Shown here: positions 48,974 to 57,225 of the stretch, one piece after another
Layout: each line of letters begins with the position of its first letter
Position numbering within the stretch: position 1 is the first letter of the stretch
From: Acidobacteriota bacterium
GTDB lineage: Bacteria; Acidobacteriota; Terriglobia; Acidiferrales; UBA7541
Assembly (NCBI GenBank): GCA_003154775.1
Contig: PMES01000148.1
Location: 1 to 64,000, forward strand
Reading direction: 5' to 3'
DNA: 64,000 bases
Made by a program: the position numbers and the translations under genes
Notes under the pieces: generated by a model
Database searches by the model: none
What the model saw: the letters and a program-made list of their open reading frames with translations, nothing else
What the model was told of the DNA's origin: nothing

Positions 48974-49022
48974 ACGGCCCGCCTTTTTGCCCTGAGCAGG
49001 GCGAAGGGCCGAGGCGGGCCGT
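48974..49022. repeat. 11-bp inverted repeat enclosing a CCCTGAGC/CGAAGGG hairpin
   Basis: ACGGCCCGCCT (48974-48984) and AGGCGGGCCGT (49012-49022) are perfect reverse complements. Inside lie GCCCT-GAGC-AGGGC (48989-49002) and CGAAGGG (49002-49008), an inverse copy of the dispersed element. It is located 22 bp after yvcK and may terminate its transcript. Confidence 0.6.
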
Positions 49023-49030
49023 CCGCGTAG

Positions 49031-49051
49031 GGGTCGAGCATCGCTCGACCC
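49031..49051. repeat. 9-bp perfect stem with ATC loop
   Basis: GGGTCGAGC (49031-49039), ATC, GCTCGACCC (49043-49051). It leads directly into a 38-bp segment (49047-49084) with a close relative at 56269-56304, so it is part of a larger interspersed repeat. Confidence 0.6.
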
Positions 49052-49084
49052 ATTTCGGCAGCACGTAGCCACTCTTGTCATTCC
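49047..49084. repeat. interspersed repeat, copy 1
   Basis: It begins GACCCATTTCGGCAGC and ends TTGTCATTCC. The copy at 56269-56304 shares 15 of the first 16 bases and all ten last bases, with a slightly different middle. Confidence 0.5.
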
Positions 49085-49164
49085 CAGCGCAGCGACCCGA
49101 CTTCCTCTTCCGCGCCCTTCCTCTCATTGACACCGCCAATCCACGTCCCCGATACTGGCTTCCT

Positions 49165-49668
49165 ATGAACACTCTTCCATTCGCACTGCTCCTGCTTCTC
49201 TCCCATCCATTCGTCCCGGCCCTCGCTCCATCCTCTGCCTCCGCGGCCCGGCCTCAAGCTCTCCAGAAAAAAGAGCTCTATCCCGCCTCCGCCGACGCCA
49301 AGAAGGAAATCGATGAAGCGCTCCACTCCGCCTCGCCCGCGCACAAACGTGTTCTTGTCGTTTTCGGCGCCAATTGGTGCTTTGACTGCCACGCCCTCGA
49401 CGAAGCCTTTCACAGCCCCGAAATCGTCCCCACCCTCGAAAAATATTTCGTAGTCGTCCACGTGGACATCGGCCGTGGCGACAAAAATCTCGATCTCGCC
49501 AAAAAGTACGATGTGCCCCTTAATCGCGGTATTCCCGCCATCGCCGTGCTCGATTCCGCCGGCAAACTCCTCTTCAGCCAGAAACACGGCGAGTTTGAAG
49601 CCGCCCGCTCCCTGGCCACCGCCGACATCCTCGCCTTCCTCAATAAGTGGAAACCCGCTTCGCCCTGA
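49165..49668 (+). CDS. secreted thioredoxin-like protein
   Basis: A 167-residue protein from ATG 49165 with a signal peptide (LPFALLLLLSHPFVPALA). The thioredoxin-like domain has the redox motif W-C72-F-D-C75 in FGANWCFDCHALDEAF and the cis-Pro region NRGIPAIAVLDSAGK. This WCFDCH variant is common in DUF255/thioredoxin_7-like secreted proteins. Substrate unknown. It lies 49 bp upstream of ruvA in the same direction; functional linkage is not expected. Confidence 0.82.
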   Translation: MNTLPFALLLLLSHPFVPALAPSSASAARPQALQKKELYPASADAKKEIDEALHSASPAHKRVLVVFGANWCFDCHALDEAFHSPEIVPTLEKYFVVVHVDIGRGDKNLDLAKKYDVPLNRGIPAIAVLDSAGKLLFSQKHGEFEAARSLATADILAFLNKWKPASP

Positions 49669-49717
49669 TCGGCCCCCGCGTTGACAGCCGCCTCCTTCAC
49701 AGCAATACTCGTGAGCG

Positions 49718-50323
49718 ATGATTGGACTCTTGCGCGGCCGCCTCCTGGAAAAGCGGCCCAATCAGATCATTCTGGACGTTGGCGGCGTCGGCTATCTCGT
49801 CGCCGTGCCCCTCTCCACTTTCGCCGCTCTCGGCGAACTCCACGCCGAAGTCACGCTGCTCATCCACACGCACGTTCGCGAAGATGCCCTCTCTCTCTAC
49901 GGCTTTCTTTCCGCCCGCGAAAAGCATCTCTTCGAGCTGCTCCTCGGCGCTTCCGGTGTCGGCCCCACCCTCGCCCTCAAAATTCTCTCTGGCATGAACG
50001 TCGAGGAACTCGTGCCTGCCATTCGCGGCGGCGATCTCGCACGCCTCACGAAAATTCCCGGCGTCGGCCGCAAAACCGCCGAACGCATGGTCGTCGAGCT
50101 GAAGGACAAGCTTGCAGCCATCGCCGCCGAAGCCGAAAAGCCCGCCGCCGCTTCCCCCGCCGGCGTCGAAGCGGACGTCAAGTCCGCCCTCGTCAATCTG
50201 GGCTACGACGAACGTACCGCCGAAGCCGCCGTCGCCGAAGCCCGTCGCCGCACCGGACCTTCCGGCTTCGAACAACTTCTCCGTGTTACTCTGTCAGCTC
50301 TAAGCGGCTCGCAGACAAGATGA
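49718..50323 (+). CDS. ruvA: Holliday junction branch migration protein RuvA
   Basis: 201 residues with the three RuvA domains: the OB-fold (MIGLLRGRLLEKRPNQIILDVGGVGYLV), the helix-hairpin-helix pair (LLGASGVGPTLALKILSGM and LTKIPGVGRKTAERMVVELKDKL), and the C-terminal RuvB-binding UBA-like helix bundle (VKSALVNLGYDERTAEAAVAE). It binds four-way junctions and loads RuvB, whose gene follows after 182 bp. RuvC is not in the window. Confidence 0.96.
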   Translation: MIGLLRGRLLEKRPNQIILDVGGVGYLVAVPLSTFAALGELHAEVTLLIHTHVREDALSLYGFLSAREKHLFELLLGASGVGPTLALKILSGMNVEELVPAIRGGDLARLTKIPGVGRKTAERMVVELKDKLAAIAAEAEKPAAASPAGVEADVKSALVNLGYDERTAEAAVAEARRRTGPSGFEQLLRVTLSALSGSQTR

Positions 50324-50380
50324 CCGCATGGTGTCCACGCAAGGAGAACGTGAGGATAAACAATAGAGATTGGAATCCAG

Positions 50381-50488
50381 ATATCAGTTATCAGAAATCA
50401 GGAACCATCCACGACAAACGCTTTCTTGATTCCTGATCGCTGATCGCCGGTTGCTGATCGCCGCCTCCTGATCTCTGATCGCTGATAT
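50381..50488. repeat. long imperfect inverted repeat built of CTGAT/ATCAG units, upstream of ruvB
   Basis: The left arm at 50381-50403 contains three ATCAG units. The right arm at 50466-50488 is its reverse complement at 20 of 23 positions. Between and around them CTGAT occurs seven times from about 50443 to 50490. The arms are separated by 62 nt, so the ruvA-ruvB intergenic transcript could form a long hairpin ending 17 nt before the ruvB ATG. Confidence 0.65.
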
Positions 50489-50505
50489 CTGATATCTTCT
50501 TGACC

Positions 50506-51576
50506 ATGCCCGACTTCGCACCCAAGAAATCTCTCGCCCCTGGCGCCGACGGTCCCGCGCGCCCCTCGCGCATCGTCTCCGGCGCCGTCATTGACGATGA
50601 TGCCCGCCTCGACGCCAGCGTCCGCCCCAAGCGCCTCGACGAATACATCGGCCAGAAACGCGTCAAGGAAAACATCGCCATCGCCATCGAAGCCGCGCGC
50701 TCCCGCGGCGAAGCCCTCGATCATGTTCTTCTCTATGGTCCGCCGGGCCTCGGCAAAACCACGCTCGCCCAGATCATCGCCAACGAACTCAATGTTCCCA
50801 TCAAGACCAGCGCTGGCCCGCTGCTCGATCGCAAAGGCGACCTCACCGCCATCCTCACCGCCCTCGAAAAAAAGGAAGTTTTCTTCCTTGACGAAATCCA
50901 TCGCCTGCAGGCCGCCGTAGAGGAAGTCCTCTATCCCGCCATGGAAGATTTTCGCGTTGACCTTGTCATCGGCCAGGGCCCCGGCGCGCGCATTCATCCT
51001 TTCCACCTCAACCATTTCACTCTCATCGGCGCCACCACCCGCGCCGGACTCATCACCGCGCCCCTGCGCTCCCGCTTCGGCATTGTCCATCGCCTCGAGT
51101 TCTACGAGCCTGCGGACCTGCTCATCATTCTTCATCGCTCCGCCAAAATCCTGAATATCCAGATGGATGAGGGTGGCGCCGTGGAAATCGCCGGCCGCTG
51201 CCGTGGCACGCCGCGCGTCGCCAATCGCTTGCTCCGCCGCGCCCGCGATTTCGCCGAAGTCCGCGCCGCGGGCCGCATCACCCGCGAAGTCGCTCAGGAC
51301 TCTCTGCGCATGCTCGGCGTGGATGAACGCGGCCTCGACGAAGTGGACCGCAATCTTCTCCTCGCCCTACTCGACAAGTACAATGGCGGTCCTGTCGGCG
51401 TGGGCACTCTCGCCGCCGCACTCAGCGAAGAAGAAGACGCCATCGAAGAAATGTATGAGCCCTATCTCATGCAGATCGGCATGCTCGACCGCACCCCTCG
51501 CGGGCGCGTCGCCACTCCTCGCGCCTACGAATACTTCGGCCGCGATCTGCCCAAGCGCCAGCCCCGCCTGTTCTGA
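50506..51576 (+). CDS. ruvB: Holliday junction DNA helicase RuvB
   Basis: A 356-residue AAA+ motor. Walker A GPPGLGKT (residues 78-85), Walker B FLDEIHRL, sensor 1 GATTRAG, arginine finger region APLRSRFGI and the C-terminal winged helix ([35 protein letters not shown]) are all present. With RuvA it drives branch migration. The ATG at 50506 is used; a TTG two codons earlier is less likely. A hairpin-forming repeat lies just upstream and may affect its expression. Confidence 0.97.
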   Translation: MPDFAPKKSLAPGADGPARPSRIVSGAVIDDDARLDASVRPKRLDEYIGQKRVKENIAIAIEAARSRGEALDHVLLYGPPGLGKTTLAQIIANELNVPIKTSAGPLLDRKGDLTAILTALEKKEVFFLDEIHRLQAAVEEVLYPAMEDFRVDLVIGQGPGARIHPFHLNHFTLIGATTRAGLITAPLRSRFGIVHRLEFYEPADLLIILHRSAKILNIQMDEGGAVEIAGRCRGTPRVANRLLRRARDFAEVRAAGRITREVAQDSLRMLGVDERGLDEVDRNLLLALLDKYNGGPVGVGTLAAALSEEEDAIEEMYEPYLMQIGMLDRTPRGRVATPRAYEYFGRDLPKRQPRLF

Positions 51577-51627
51577 TCTTTCCCCTCGGCCCCTGTAGGT
51601 GCCTGGCTTCAGCCGGGCAGGTTTTCC

Positions 51628-52593
51628 TCAATTGTGTTTCATGAATTGCCCTTTGTTTCCCGTCAGCGAGTTATAAAGAGTTTCGATGAACTTGTCGCTA
51701 TCAATAAACCCTCCCGACCATTTCTTCCATGGCTCCAGGATTTTCTCCTGTTTCATCTGTTCCAGTGTCTTGTGTTCGTTCAGCGCTTTTTGCACGGCCG
51801 CGGACGTCTCTTTCAGCATCTTCACGAATTCCCGCACGTCATCCAGGTTGGAAAGCGCTCCGTGTCCGGGAATGACCTTCACGTCCGCCGGCAATAGCGC
51901 CGAGGCCTTCTCCATCGCGTCAATCATCCCCTGCACGCTGCCGCCGCTCGCCACGTCGATAAAAGGAAATCCATAGCGCACAAAATCGTCGCCCATGTGC
52001 ACCACGTTGTTCTTCGGAAAGAAAATCACCGCATCGCCGTCCGTGTGCCCGGCCGGGAAGTGCAGCGCCCGGATATCCTCGCCGTTCAGGTGCACCGTCA
52101 CGTCATGCTCGAACGTAATCACCGGCAGCGCCGCCTTCGGCGCGGCCTTATAGTCCATCTTCATTGAACTCCCGTTGCCCCCGGTCCCGCCGGTCTCCAA
52201 CCGCTTCCGCACGTTGTCCTGCGCAATCACCGTGGACCCCGTGTTTGCAAACGGCGCGTTCCCGCCCGTGTGATCTCCGTGATAATGCGTGTTGATCACG
52301 AACCGCACCGGTTTGTCCGTGATCCCCAGGTTCTTCAGCGCCGCCTGAATCTTCTCTGCCAGCGGCGCAAACTGGTCATCCACAAGCACGATCCCGTCTT
52401 CGCCCACCGACGCCGCAATGTTTCCGCCTTCGCCCTCCAGCATGTAAATGTTCCCGGAAACTTTCGTCACCTTGATTTGCACCTTCGAAAAATCAGTGTC
52501 CTGCTGCGCCTTCGCTGTCTGCCCAAACGCCATCATTCCCGCCAGCAGCACCGCGCAAATTCCCAGCCGTCGCATCCAGCCCGTCCTCCTCAT
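51628..52593 (-). CDS. secreted metallo-beta-lactamase-fold hydrolase
   Basis: 321 residues from ATG 52593 (AAGGAGG upstream), with a signal peptide (LGICAVLLAGMMAFGQTAKAQ). The zinc site is complete: H103-x-H105-x-D107-H108 in NTHYHGDHTGGN, the histidine of FPAGHTDGDAV, the Asp of HMGDDFV and the last histidine in VIPGHGAL. The overall spacing resembles quinoprotein relay/B-type MBL-fold proteins. Beta-lactamase activity cannot be concluded from the fold; many such proteins act on other esters or lactones. Confidence 0.89.
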   Translation of the reverse strand: MRRTGWMRRLGICAVLLAGMMAFGQTAKAQQDTDFSKVQIKVTKVSGNIYMLEGEGGNIAASVGEDGIVLVDDQFAPLAEKIQAALKNLGITDKPVRFVINTHYHGDHTGGNAPFANTGSTVIAQDNVRKRLETGGTGGNGSSMKMDYKAAPKAALPVITFEHDVTVHLNGEDIRALHFPAGHTDGDAVIFFPKNNVVHMGDDFVRYGFPFIDVASGGSVQGMIDAMEKASALLPADVKVIPGHGALSNLDDVREFVKMLKETSAAVQKALNEHKTLEQMKQEKILEPWKKWSGGFIDSDKFIETLYNSLTGNKGQFMKHN

Positions 52594-52754
52594 AGTTCCT
52601 CCTTGCAATTCGCGTCGCATTCTACCACCTCCCCTGCCAAAGTAACTTCACGTCACACCTTGCCAATTCGCTTCCAAACAACCAGCGCTAGTACGATATC
52701 TTCAATCTACAGAGCCGCGCCAAGCTTTCTGTTCGCGCTCGCCTGGGAAATTCT

Positions 52755-54356
52755 GTGACCGACTCTTCCGCCACCAAACCCCAACCAGCCAGCTCGCGAC
52801 GCTTCGCCTTTCTCGTTGGTGCCGGCATTTTCCTCAGCCGCGTCGCCGGACTCATCCGCGACCGAGTGTTCGCCCACTACTTCGGCAATTCCGACGCCGC
52901 CGACGTGTTCAAGGCCGCCTTCCGTATTCCCAATTTCCTGCAAAATCTTTTTGGCGAAGGCGTGCTCTCCGCTTCCTTCATTCCCGTCTACGCCAGCCTG
53001 CTCGCGCGCAACGACAAGGAAGAAGCGCGCAAAACCGCCGGTGCCGTCGCCGCGCTGCTCGCACTCAGCACTTCGCTCCTTGTGCTTCTCGGCGTCCTCG
53101 CCGCTCCGTGGCTGATTGACGCCATCGCCCCCGGCTTCCACGGCGAAAAGCGCCAGCTCACCATCCTCCTCGTGCGCATCCTCTTTCCCGGCGCGGGCCT
53201 GCTCGTCGGCTCCGCATGGTGCCTCGGCGTCCTGAACAGCCACCGCAAATTTTTCATCTCCTACACCGCCCCGGTTCTTTGGAACATCGCCATGATCGCC
53301 GGCATGATCGCTTTCGGTGCCGGCCGCGCGCAAAACTCCCTCGTCGTCATCACCGCTTGGGCTTCCGTCGTCGGCAGCGCGCTGCAAGTCGCCGTGCAGC
53401 TCCCCATGGTGCTCAAGCTTCTTGGGGGTTTAAAACTTTCCCTCGCTCACCAAGCCGAAAATGTGCGCACCGTCATCCGCAATTTCTTTCCCGTCTTCAT
53501 CAGCCGCGGCGTCGTGCAGATCAGCGCTTACATTGACGCTTTCCTCGCCAGCTTCCTTCCCACCGGCGCCGTCTCCGCTCTCGCCTACGCGCAAACGCTT
53601 TACACACTTCCTGTCAGCCTCTTCGGCATGTCCGTCTCTGCGGCGGAATTACCGGTGATGAGCGGCGCCATTGGCGAAGCCGGCGAAGTTGCCAAAATCC
53701 TCAGCGGCCGCTTGAATGCAGGCCTCCGCCAGATTACTTTTCTCGTCGTTCCCTCGGTTGTCGGCTTCCTCGTGCTCGGCGACGTCATCGTCGCGGCCAT
53801 CTACCAGTCCGGCCGCTTCACCCACGCTGATGCGCTCTACGTCTGGGGCATTCTGGCTGGCTCGACGGTCGGTCTGCTCGCGTCCACTCTTGGCCGCCTC
53901 TACTCTTCGGGTTTTTACGCCTTGCGCGACACGCGCACGCCTCTGCGCTTCGCCATCGTCCGCGTCCTGCTCACCACGATTCTTGGATACCTGAGTGCTC
54001 TTCCGCTTCCGCGCCTCCTGGGTATTGAGCCACGCTGGGGCGTTGCGGGCTTAACGATTTCCGCGGGCATCGCCTCCTGGGTCGAATTCACTTTGTTGCA
54101 GCGTGGCATCCGTCGCCGCATTGGCCAAGTCGGCGTACCTCTCGCGTTTCTTGCGCAAGTCTGGTTCGCCGCGCTGCTCGCCGCTGCGGTCTCTCGCAGC
54201 TTGCTTTACACCCTCGGCCCGCGCGGCCCCATTCTTCTCGCCGTTCTTGTCCTTGGCGTCTACGGCCTAGTTTTCTTTGCGGTGAGCCTCGCGTTGAAAT
54301 TGCCTGAAGCGCAATCGATGATCGGGATGATTGGCCGGCGCTTTGGCGTGAAGTAA
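52755..54356 (+). CDS. murJ: lipid II flippase MurJ (MviN)
   Basis: A 533-residue MOP-family transporter that moves lipid II across the membrane for peptidoglycan synthesis. The N-terminal RRFAFLVGAGIFLSRVAGLIRDRVFAHYFG and FGEGVLSASFIPVYASLL are canonical, and about 14 helices can be traced. It starts at GTG 52755. folK follows 39 bp downstream. The two are probably transcribed together, although functionally unrelated. Confidence 0.94.
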   Translation: MTDSSATKPQPASSRRFAFLVGAGIFLSRVAGLIRDRVFAHYFGNSDAADVFKAAFRIPNFLQNLFGEGVLSASFIPVYASLLARNDKEEARKTAGAVAALLALSTSLLVLLGVLAAPWLIDAIAPGFHGEKRQLTILLVRILFPGAGLLVGSAWCLGVLNSHRKFFISYTAPVLWNIAMIAGMIAFGAGRAQNSLVVITAWASVVGSALQVAVQLPMVLKLLGGLKLSLAHQAENVRTVIRNFFPVFISRGVVQISAYIDAFLASFLPTGAVSALAYAQTLYTLPVSLFGMSVSAAELPVMSGAIGEAGEVAKILSGRLNAGLRQITFLVVPSVVGFLVLGDVIVAAIYQSGRFTHADALYVWGILAGSTVGLLASTLGRLYSSGFYALRDTRTPLRFAIVRVLLTTILGYLSALPLPRLLGIEPRWGVAGLTISAGIASWVEFTLLQRGIRRRIGQVGVPLAFLAQVWFAALLAAAVSRSLLYTLGPRGPILLAVLVLGVYGLVFFAVSLALKLPEAQSMIGMIGRRFGVK

Positions 54357-54395
54357 GATCTGGGCTCACCGCAGGGAAGTCCAAGAAGGTTCGGC

Positions 54396-54884
54396 ATGAC
54401 CACGGTTTACATTGCGCTGGGAACCAACGTCGGCGACCGCGAACGCAACCTGCGCGAAGCGCTCCGCCTTCTCGTCGAAGCCGGCATCCGCATCCTGAAA
54501 ATCTCCAGCATCTACGAAACCGAGCCCGTGGACTATCTCGAGCAAGCCTGGTTTCTCAACGCCGCACTCGAAGCGCAAACCGATTTGCCCGCCCGCGACC
54601 TATTGCAGAGTCTCCGCGCCATCGAATCGGCCATAGGCAGCAAGAAACCCTTCGCCAAAGGTCCGCGCCTGATCGATCTGGACCTTCTCCTTTACGGCAC
54701 CGACACCATCGCGACTCCCGAACTGCAGGTTCCGCACCCCCGCATGTTAGAGCGCCGCTTCGTCCTCGTTCCCTTAGCCGAAATCGCTCCGCATCTCCGC
54801 CATCCCTCCTGGCCCGCCACGGCGCAGCAACTCCTAGCCGCACTCAAAGACTCCAGCGTCGTCCGCCTCACGTCTTCGTTTTAA
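54396..54884 (+). CDS. folK: 2-amino-4-hydroxy-6-hydroxymethyldihydropteridine pyrophosphokinase
   Basis: A 162-residue HPPK, which transfers pyrophosphate from ATP to hydroxymethyldihydropterin in folate synthesis. Signatures: VYIALGTNVGDRERNLREAL, SSIYETEPV, FLNAALEAQTDLPARDLL and the Mg/ATP motif GPRLIDLDLLLYG. Length is typical. Other folate genes are not nearby. Confidence 0.94.
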   Translation: MTTVYIALGTNVGDRERNLREALRLLVEAGIRILKISSIYETEPVDYLEQAWFLNAALEAQTDLPARDLLQSLRAIESAIGSKKPFAKGPRLIDLDLLLYGTDTIATPELQVPHPRMLERRFVLVPLAEIAPHLRHPSWPATAQQLLAALKDSSVVRLTSSF

Positions 54885-54940
54885 TTTGTCTTTGTAGGGG
54901 CGCAGCACCGCTCTGCGTCTTGCCTCGGCCAATATGGAGT

Positions 54941-54962
54941 GCGGCGGCTTGACGCCGCTTTT
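54941..54962 (+). terminator. Rho-independent terminator downstream of folK
   Basis: The stem GCGGCG (54941-54946), loop GCTTGA and CGCCGC (54953-54958) are followed by TTTT. The part 54931-54950 is shared in inverse orientation with 16781-16800 (16 contiguous identical bases), so the terminator is embedded in a repeated element. Confidence 0.6.
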
Positions 54963-55023
54963 ACGACTGCAAGCTCCGCGACCAACCGCAATTCCTCCCC
55001 CTCCTGCCGTCCCCGTACATCAC

Positions 55024-56157
55024 TCAACTCGTCCGCCGCACCACCAGCCGGTGCAACGTCATCAGCTTCGGCTGCAGCGCATCCAGCTCGATCTGCGAAA
55101 GGCCGCCCTCGCTGGTTTCCCGCCAGCGGTACACGCCGGGCTCGGATTCCGTCTCCTCGTGCCCGTCCAATCGCCGCAAGAATTCGCGTGCATCGCCAGT
55201 CGACGCCTTCTCCCGCAAACTCGGCCGTGCCACCGCCTCCACCGCGTAGCTGCGCAGCAGTTTGTTCCAGTACGCATCGAAGAGCTCGCTCGACGCGAAG
55301 ATGTCGCTCCAGGCCACTTCTCCGCCGTACGCGACCACCACCCCCACCACCCGCTCGCACTTCAATCCGGACGTCTCCCTGCGGAAACGCCGCTGCATTT
55401 CCGCAACCACGGCATCCACCGAACTCCCCACGCGCCGCGATTCGTAAATCTTCGTGTACGACTGCGTCTGCGCCTCCACGGTCACCGTTTCACTGATGTC
55501 CGCCGAACTCACACGCGGAGGAGCTGCCGCCGGGCTGCTCGCGTCGGCGGAAACGTTTGATCCACCGGCAACAGCCGCCCACACCTCGCTCTGCTTCTGT
55601 TTGATGGCCGCATTTTCGCGCACGCTTGGATGCACAATCGTCTTAGCTTCATTGAACTCGGATCCCGCGGACCACCGCCCGTGCTCCACGCAGAACACAT
55701 CAAGCGGCAAAGGGTCGCCAAACGGCGCCACAATGCGGTCCTTCGCAATGATGCGATCCTGCTTTCCGCCGCTCACCAGTTCGCCCGCAAGCAACAGCAA
55801 CGGCCGCTTGCTGTGATTGATCAGCACCAGTTGATTCACGGACGGGCCGCTGTAACCCGGCGGGATGGGCCGCCCGTTGCCGCGATTGCGGATCAATGTC
55901 TCGGCCCCCTGTTCCCGGACGGTGACTTCGCCCCGCGACAACCCTTCTTCCAATGTCAGGAAGGCGCTGGTGTCATAGCCCGACGAGCTGACCACCGGAA
56001 ACACGGTGAGGTTTTCGTAGGTAATCGGTTCCAGCAGCCGCCAATCGCTTTCCGGTTTCCCCGGCTGTGCCGGAGAACCGGGCGATGAGCAGGCAAAACC
56101 CAGTGCAGAGATGCCAAGGAGACCACTTCCCAATAACGTGAAGAACGAACGGTCCAT
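55024..56157 (-). CDS. DUF6569 (ARPP-1-like) lipoprotein/secreted protein
   Basis: 377 residues from ATG 56157, directly preceded by AGGAGG. The N-terminal SFFTLLGSGLLGISALGFACSS looks like a lipoprotein signal with the modified Cys in GFAC. The domain ITYENLTVFPVVSS ... AFLTLEEGLSRGEVTVREQG ... HSKRPLLLLAGELVSGGKQDRIIAKDRIVAP is the conserved core of the ARPP-1/DUF6569 family, whose biochemical role is unknown. A Ser/Ala-rich linker (residues about 195-220) separates it from a second region (RRFRRETSGLKCERVVGVVVAYGGEVAWSDIF). No partner gene is apparent. Confidence 0.77.
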   Translation of the reverse strand: MDRSFFTLLGSGLLGISALGFACSSPGSPAQPGKPESDWRLLEPITYENLTVFPVVSSSGYDTSAFLTLEEGLSRGEVTVREQGAETLIRNRGNGRPIPPGYSGPSVNQLVLINHSKRPLLLLAGELVSGGKQDRIIAKDRIVAPFGDPLPLDVFCVEHGRWSAGSEFNEAKTIVHPSVRENAAIKQKQSEVWAAVAGGSNVSADASSPAAAPPRVSSADISETVTVEAQTQSYTKIYESRRVGSSVDAVVAEMQRRFRRETSGLKCERVVGVVVAYGGEVAWSDIFASSELFDAYWNKLLRSYAVEAVARPSLREKASTGDAREFLRRLDGHEETESEPGVYRWRETSEGGLSQIELDALQPKLMTLHRLVVRRTS

Positions 56158-56268
56158 ACGATCCTCCTGTGCGTGCGGCGTGAGCACGTTCTGGAGTTAG
56201 AACGGACCAGCGGGGATTTCTTGCAGGCGAGATTTTCCGTGTAGGGATGATCCCTCAAGGCGGCGTCG

Positions 56269-56304
56269 GACCCATCTCGGCAGCCCATATAGCCTTGTCA
56301 TTCC
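56269..56304. repeat. interspersed repeat, copy 2
   Basis: It begins GACCCATCTCGGCAGC and ends TTGTCATTCC; the partner copy is at 49047-49084. It lies in the 274-bp gap between the DUF6569 gene and the receiver-like gene. Confidence 0.5.
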
Positions 56305-56431
56305 GAACGGAGTCCGCGGAGCGCTGGTTTTGCGCCCCGTACGCTTCGTCGGGGTGAGGAATCTCTCTTCTCCATCAAGCATTTTTCGCGCGATGAAGCA
56401 GCATTTTTCTTGCTTTCTTGCGGGTAAAAAT

Positions 56432-57055
56432 TCAGGAGCGCGGGTCGCCCAGGTTGGTGCGCGGCTTGCTCCGCCGGCTGCGCGAAGCTTCCGATTCCGC
56501 CCGTTCATACTCGGCGATTTCCTCTTCCGTATAGGAATAGGAGTCGCGCGAAGCAAACATGGACGTCGTGCGGCTGGCCGCCTTCTTCTTTTTGCGCGCT
56601 TCCCCGAATTCGTAGCGCGTCATGCGTAGCGGCCCTTCGATGACCTTTATCTCCACCAGCAGGTCGCTCACCTTTTCCAGGAAATCGTGCAAGTGGAACG
56701 GCCGCACCACGTACGGAAGGTGCGAGATCTCCAAATGGCCCACGAGCTGGCTGCCCGATATTTCCGGCACGACGAACAGGATGCGGAGCCGCCCGCCCTC
56801 TTCCGCCGCCACCCCTGCAAGTTCCCGCAACACCTGAAATGTCGGGGATTCCACCCCAATCAGCGCGATGTTGGCAATTAGCAGCGAGTACTCCCCGGTT
56901 TTCAGCTCGGCGTGCAGCATCGGCACATCCGGCACAATGCGCACACGCCAGCCCTCGGAATCCAGTATCTGCTTCAGTGCTCCGGAGTTTTGGGGATCGT
57001 CTTCCAGGACAAGGATTCCGACCTGCGGCACTGCCGCGTTGGGGAGCGTCGCCAT
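56432..57055 (-). CDS. degenerate response-regulator receiver protein
   Basis: About 207 residues from ATG 57055; a GTG at 57088 is also in frame. Residues 12-132 have a CheY-like fold: ILVLEDDPQN with the acidic pair, then GEYSLLIANIALIG where the phospho-accepting Asp should be (here Ala-Asn), and PYVVRPFHL where the conserved Lys is Arg. It therefore probably cannot be phosphorylated normally. The C-terminal part is basic and low-complexity (ARKKKKAASRTT, SEASRSRRSKPRTN) and has no DNA-binding domain I recognise. TATACT lies about 10 nt before the ATG, so a leaderless start is possible. Confidence 0.72.
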   Translation of the reverse strand: MATLPNAAVPQVGILVLEDDPQNSGALKQILDSEGWRVRIVPDVPMLHAELKTGEYSLLIANIALIGVESPTFQVLRELAGVAAEEGGRLRILFVVPEISGSQLVGHLEISHLPYVVRPFHLHDFLEKVSDLLVEIKVIEGPLRMTRYEFGEARKKKKAASRTTSMFASRDSYSYTEEEIAEYERAESEASRSRRSKPRTNLGDPRS

Positions 57056-57225
57056 TGGAAAAGTATAGGGCTCCGCGACGGAAGGCACATCGGCCGCCTG
57101 GACACGGATTCGTAATGGGCACCTGTCCCGACGGACGGGCGGAAGCTCAATGCTGTTTTGGCGTCGACTTGGGTGCTCGGTGCAAGTTCAGTTCCACTCT
57201 CACGATTCCAGGCGCAAGGGATAAT

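Noticed and set aside
50441-50490. CRISPR-like array from the repeated CTGAT units
   Set aside because: Units are 5-7 bp with irregular 2-10 bp spacing and no spacer-sized gaps; it is a degenerate inverted repeat. No cas genes occur in the window.
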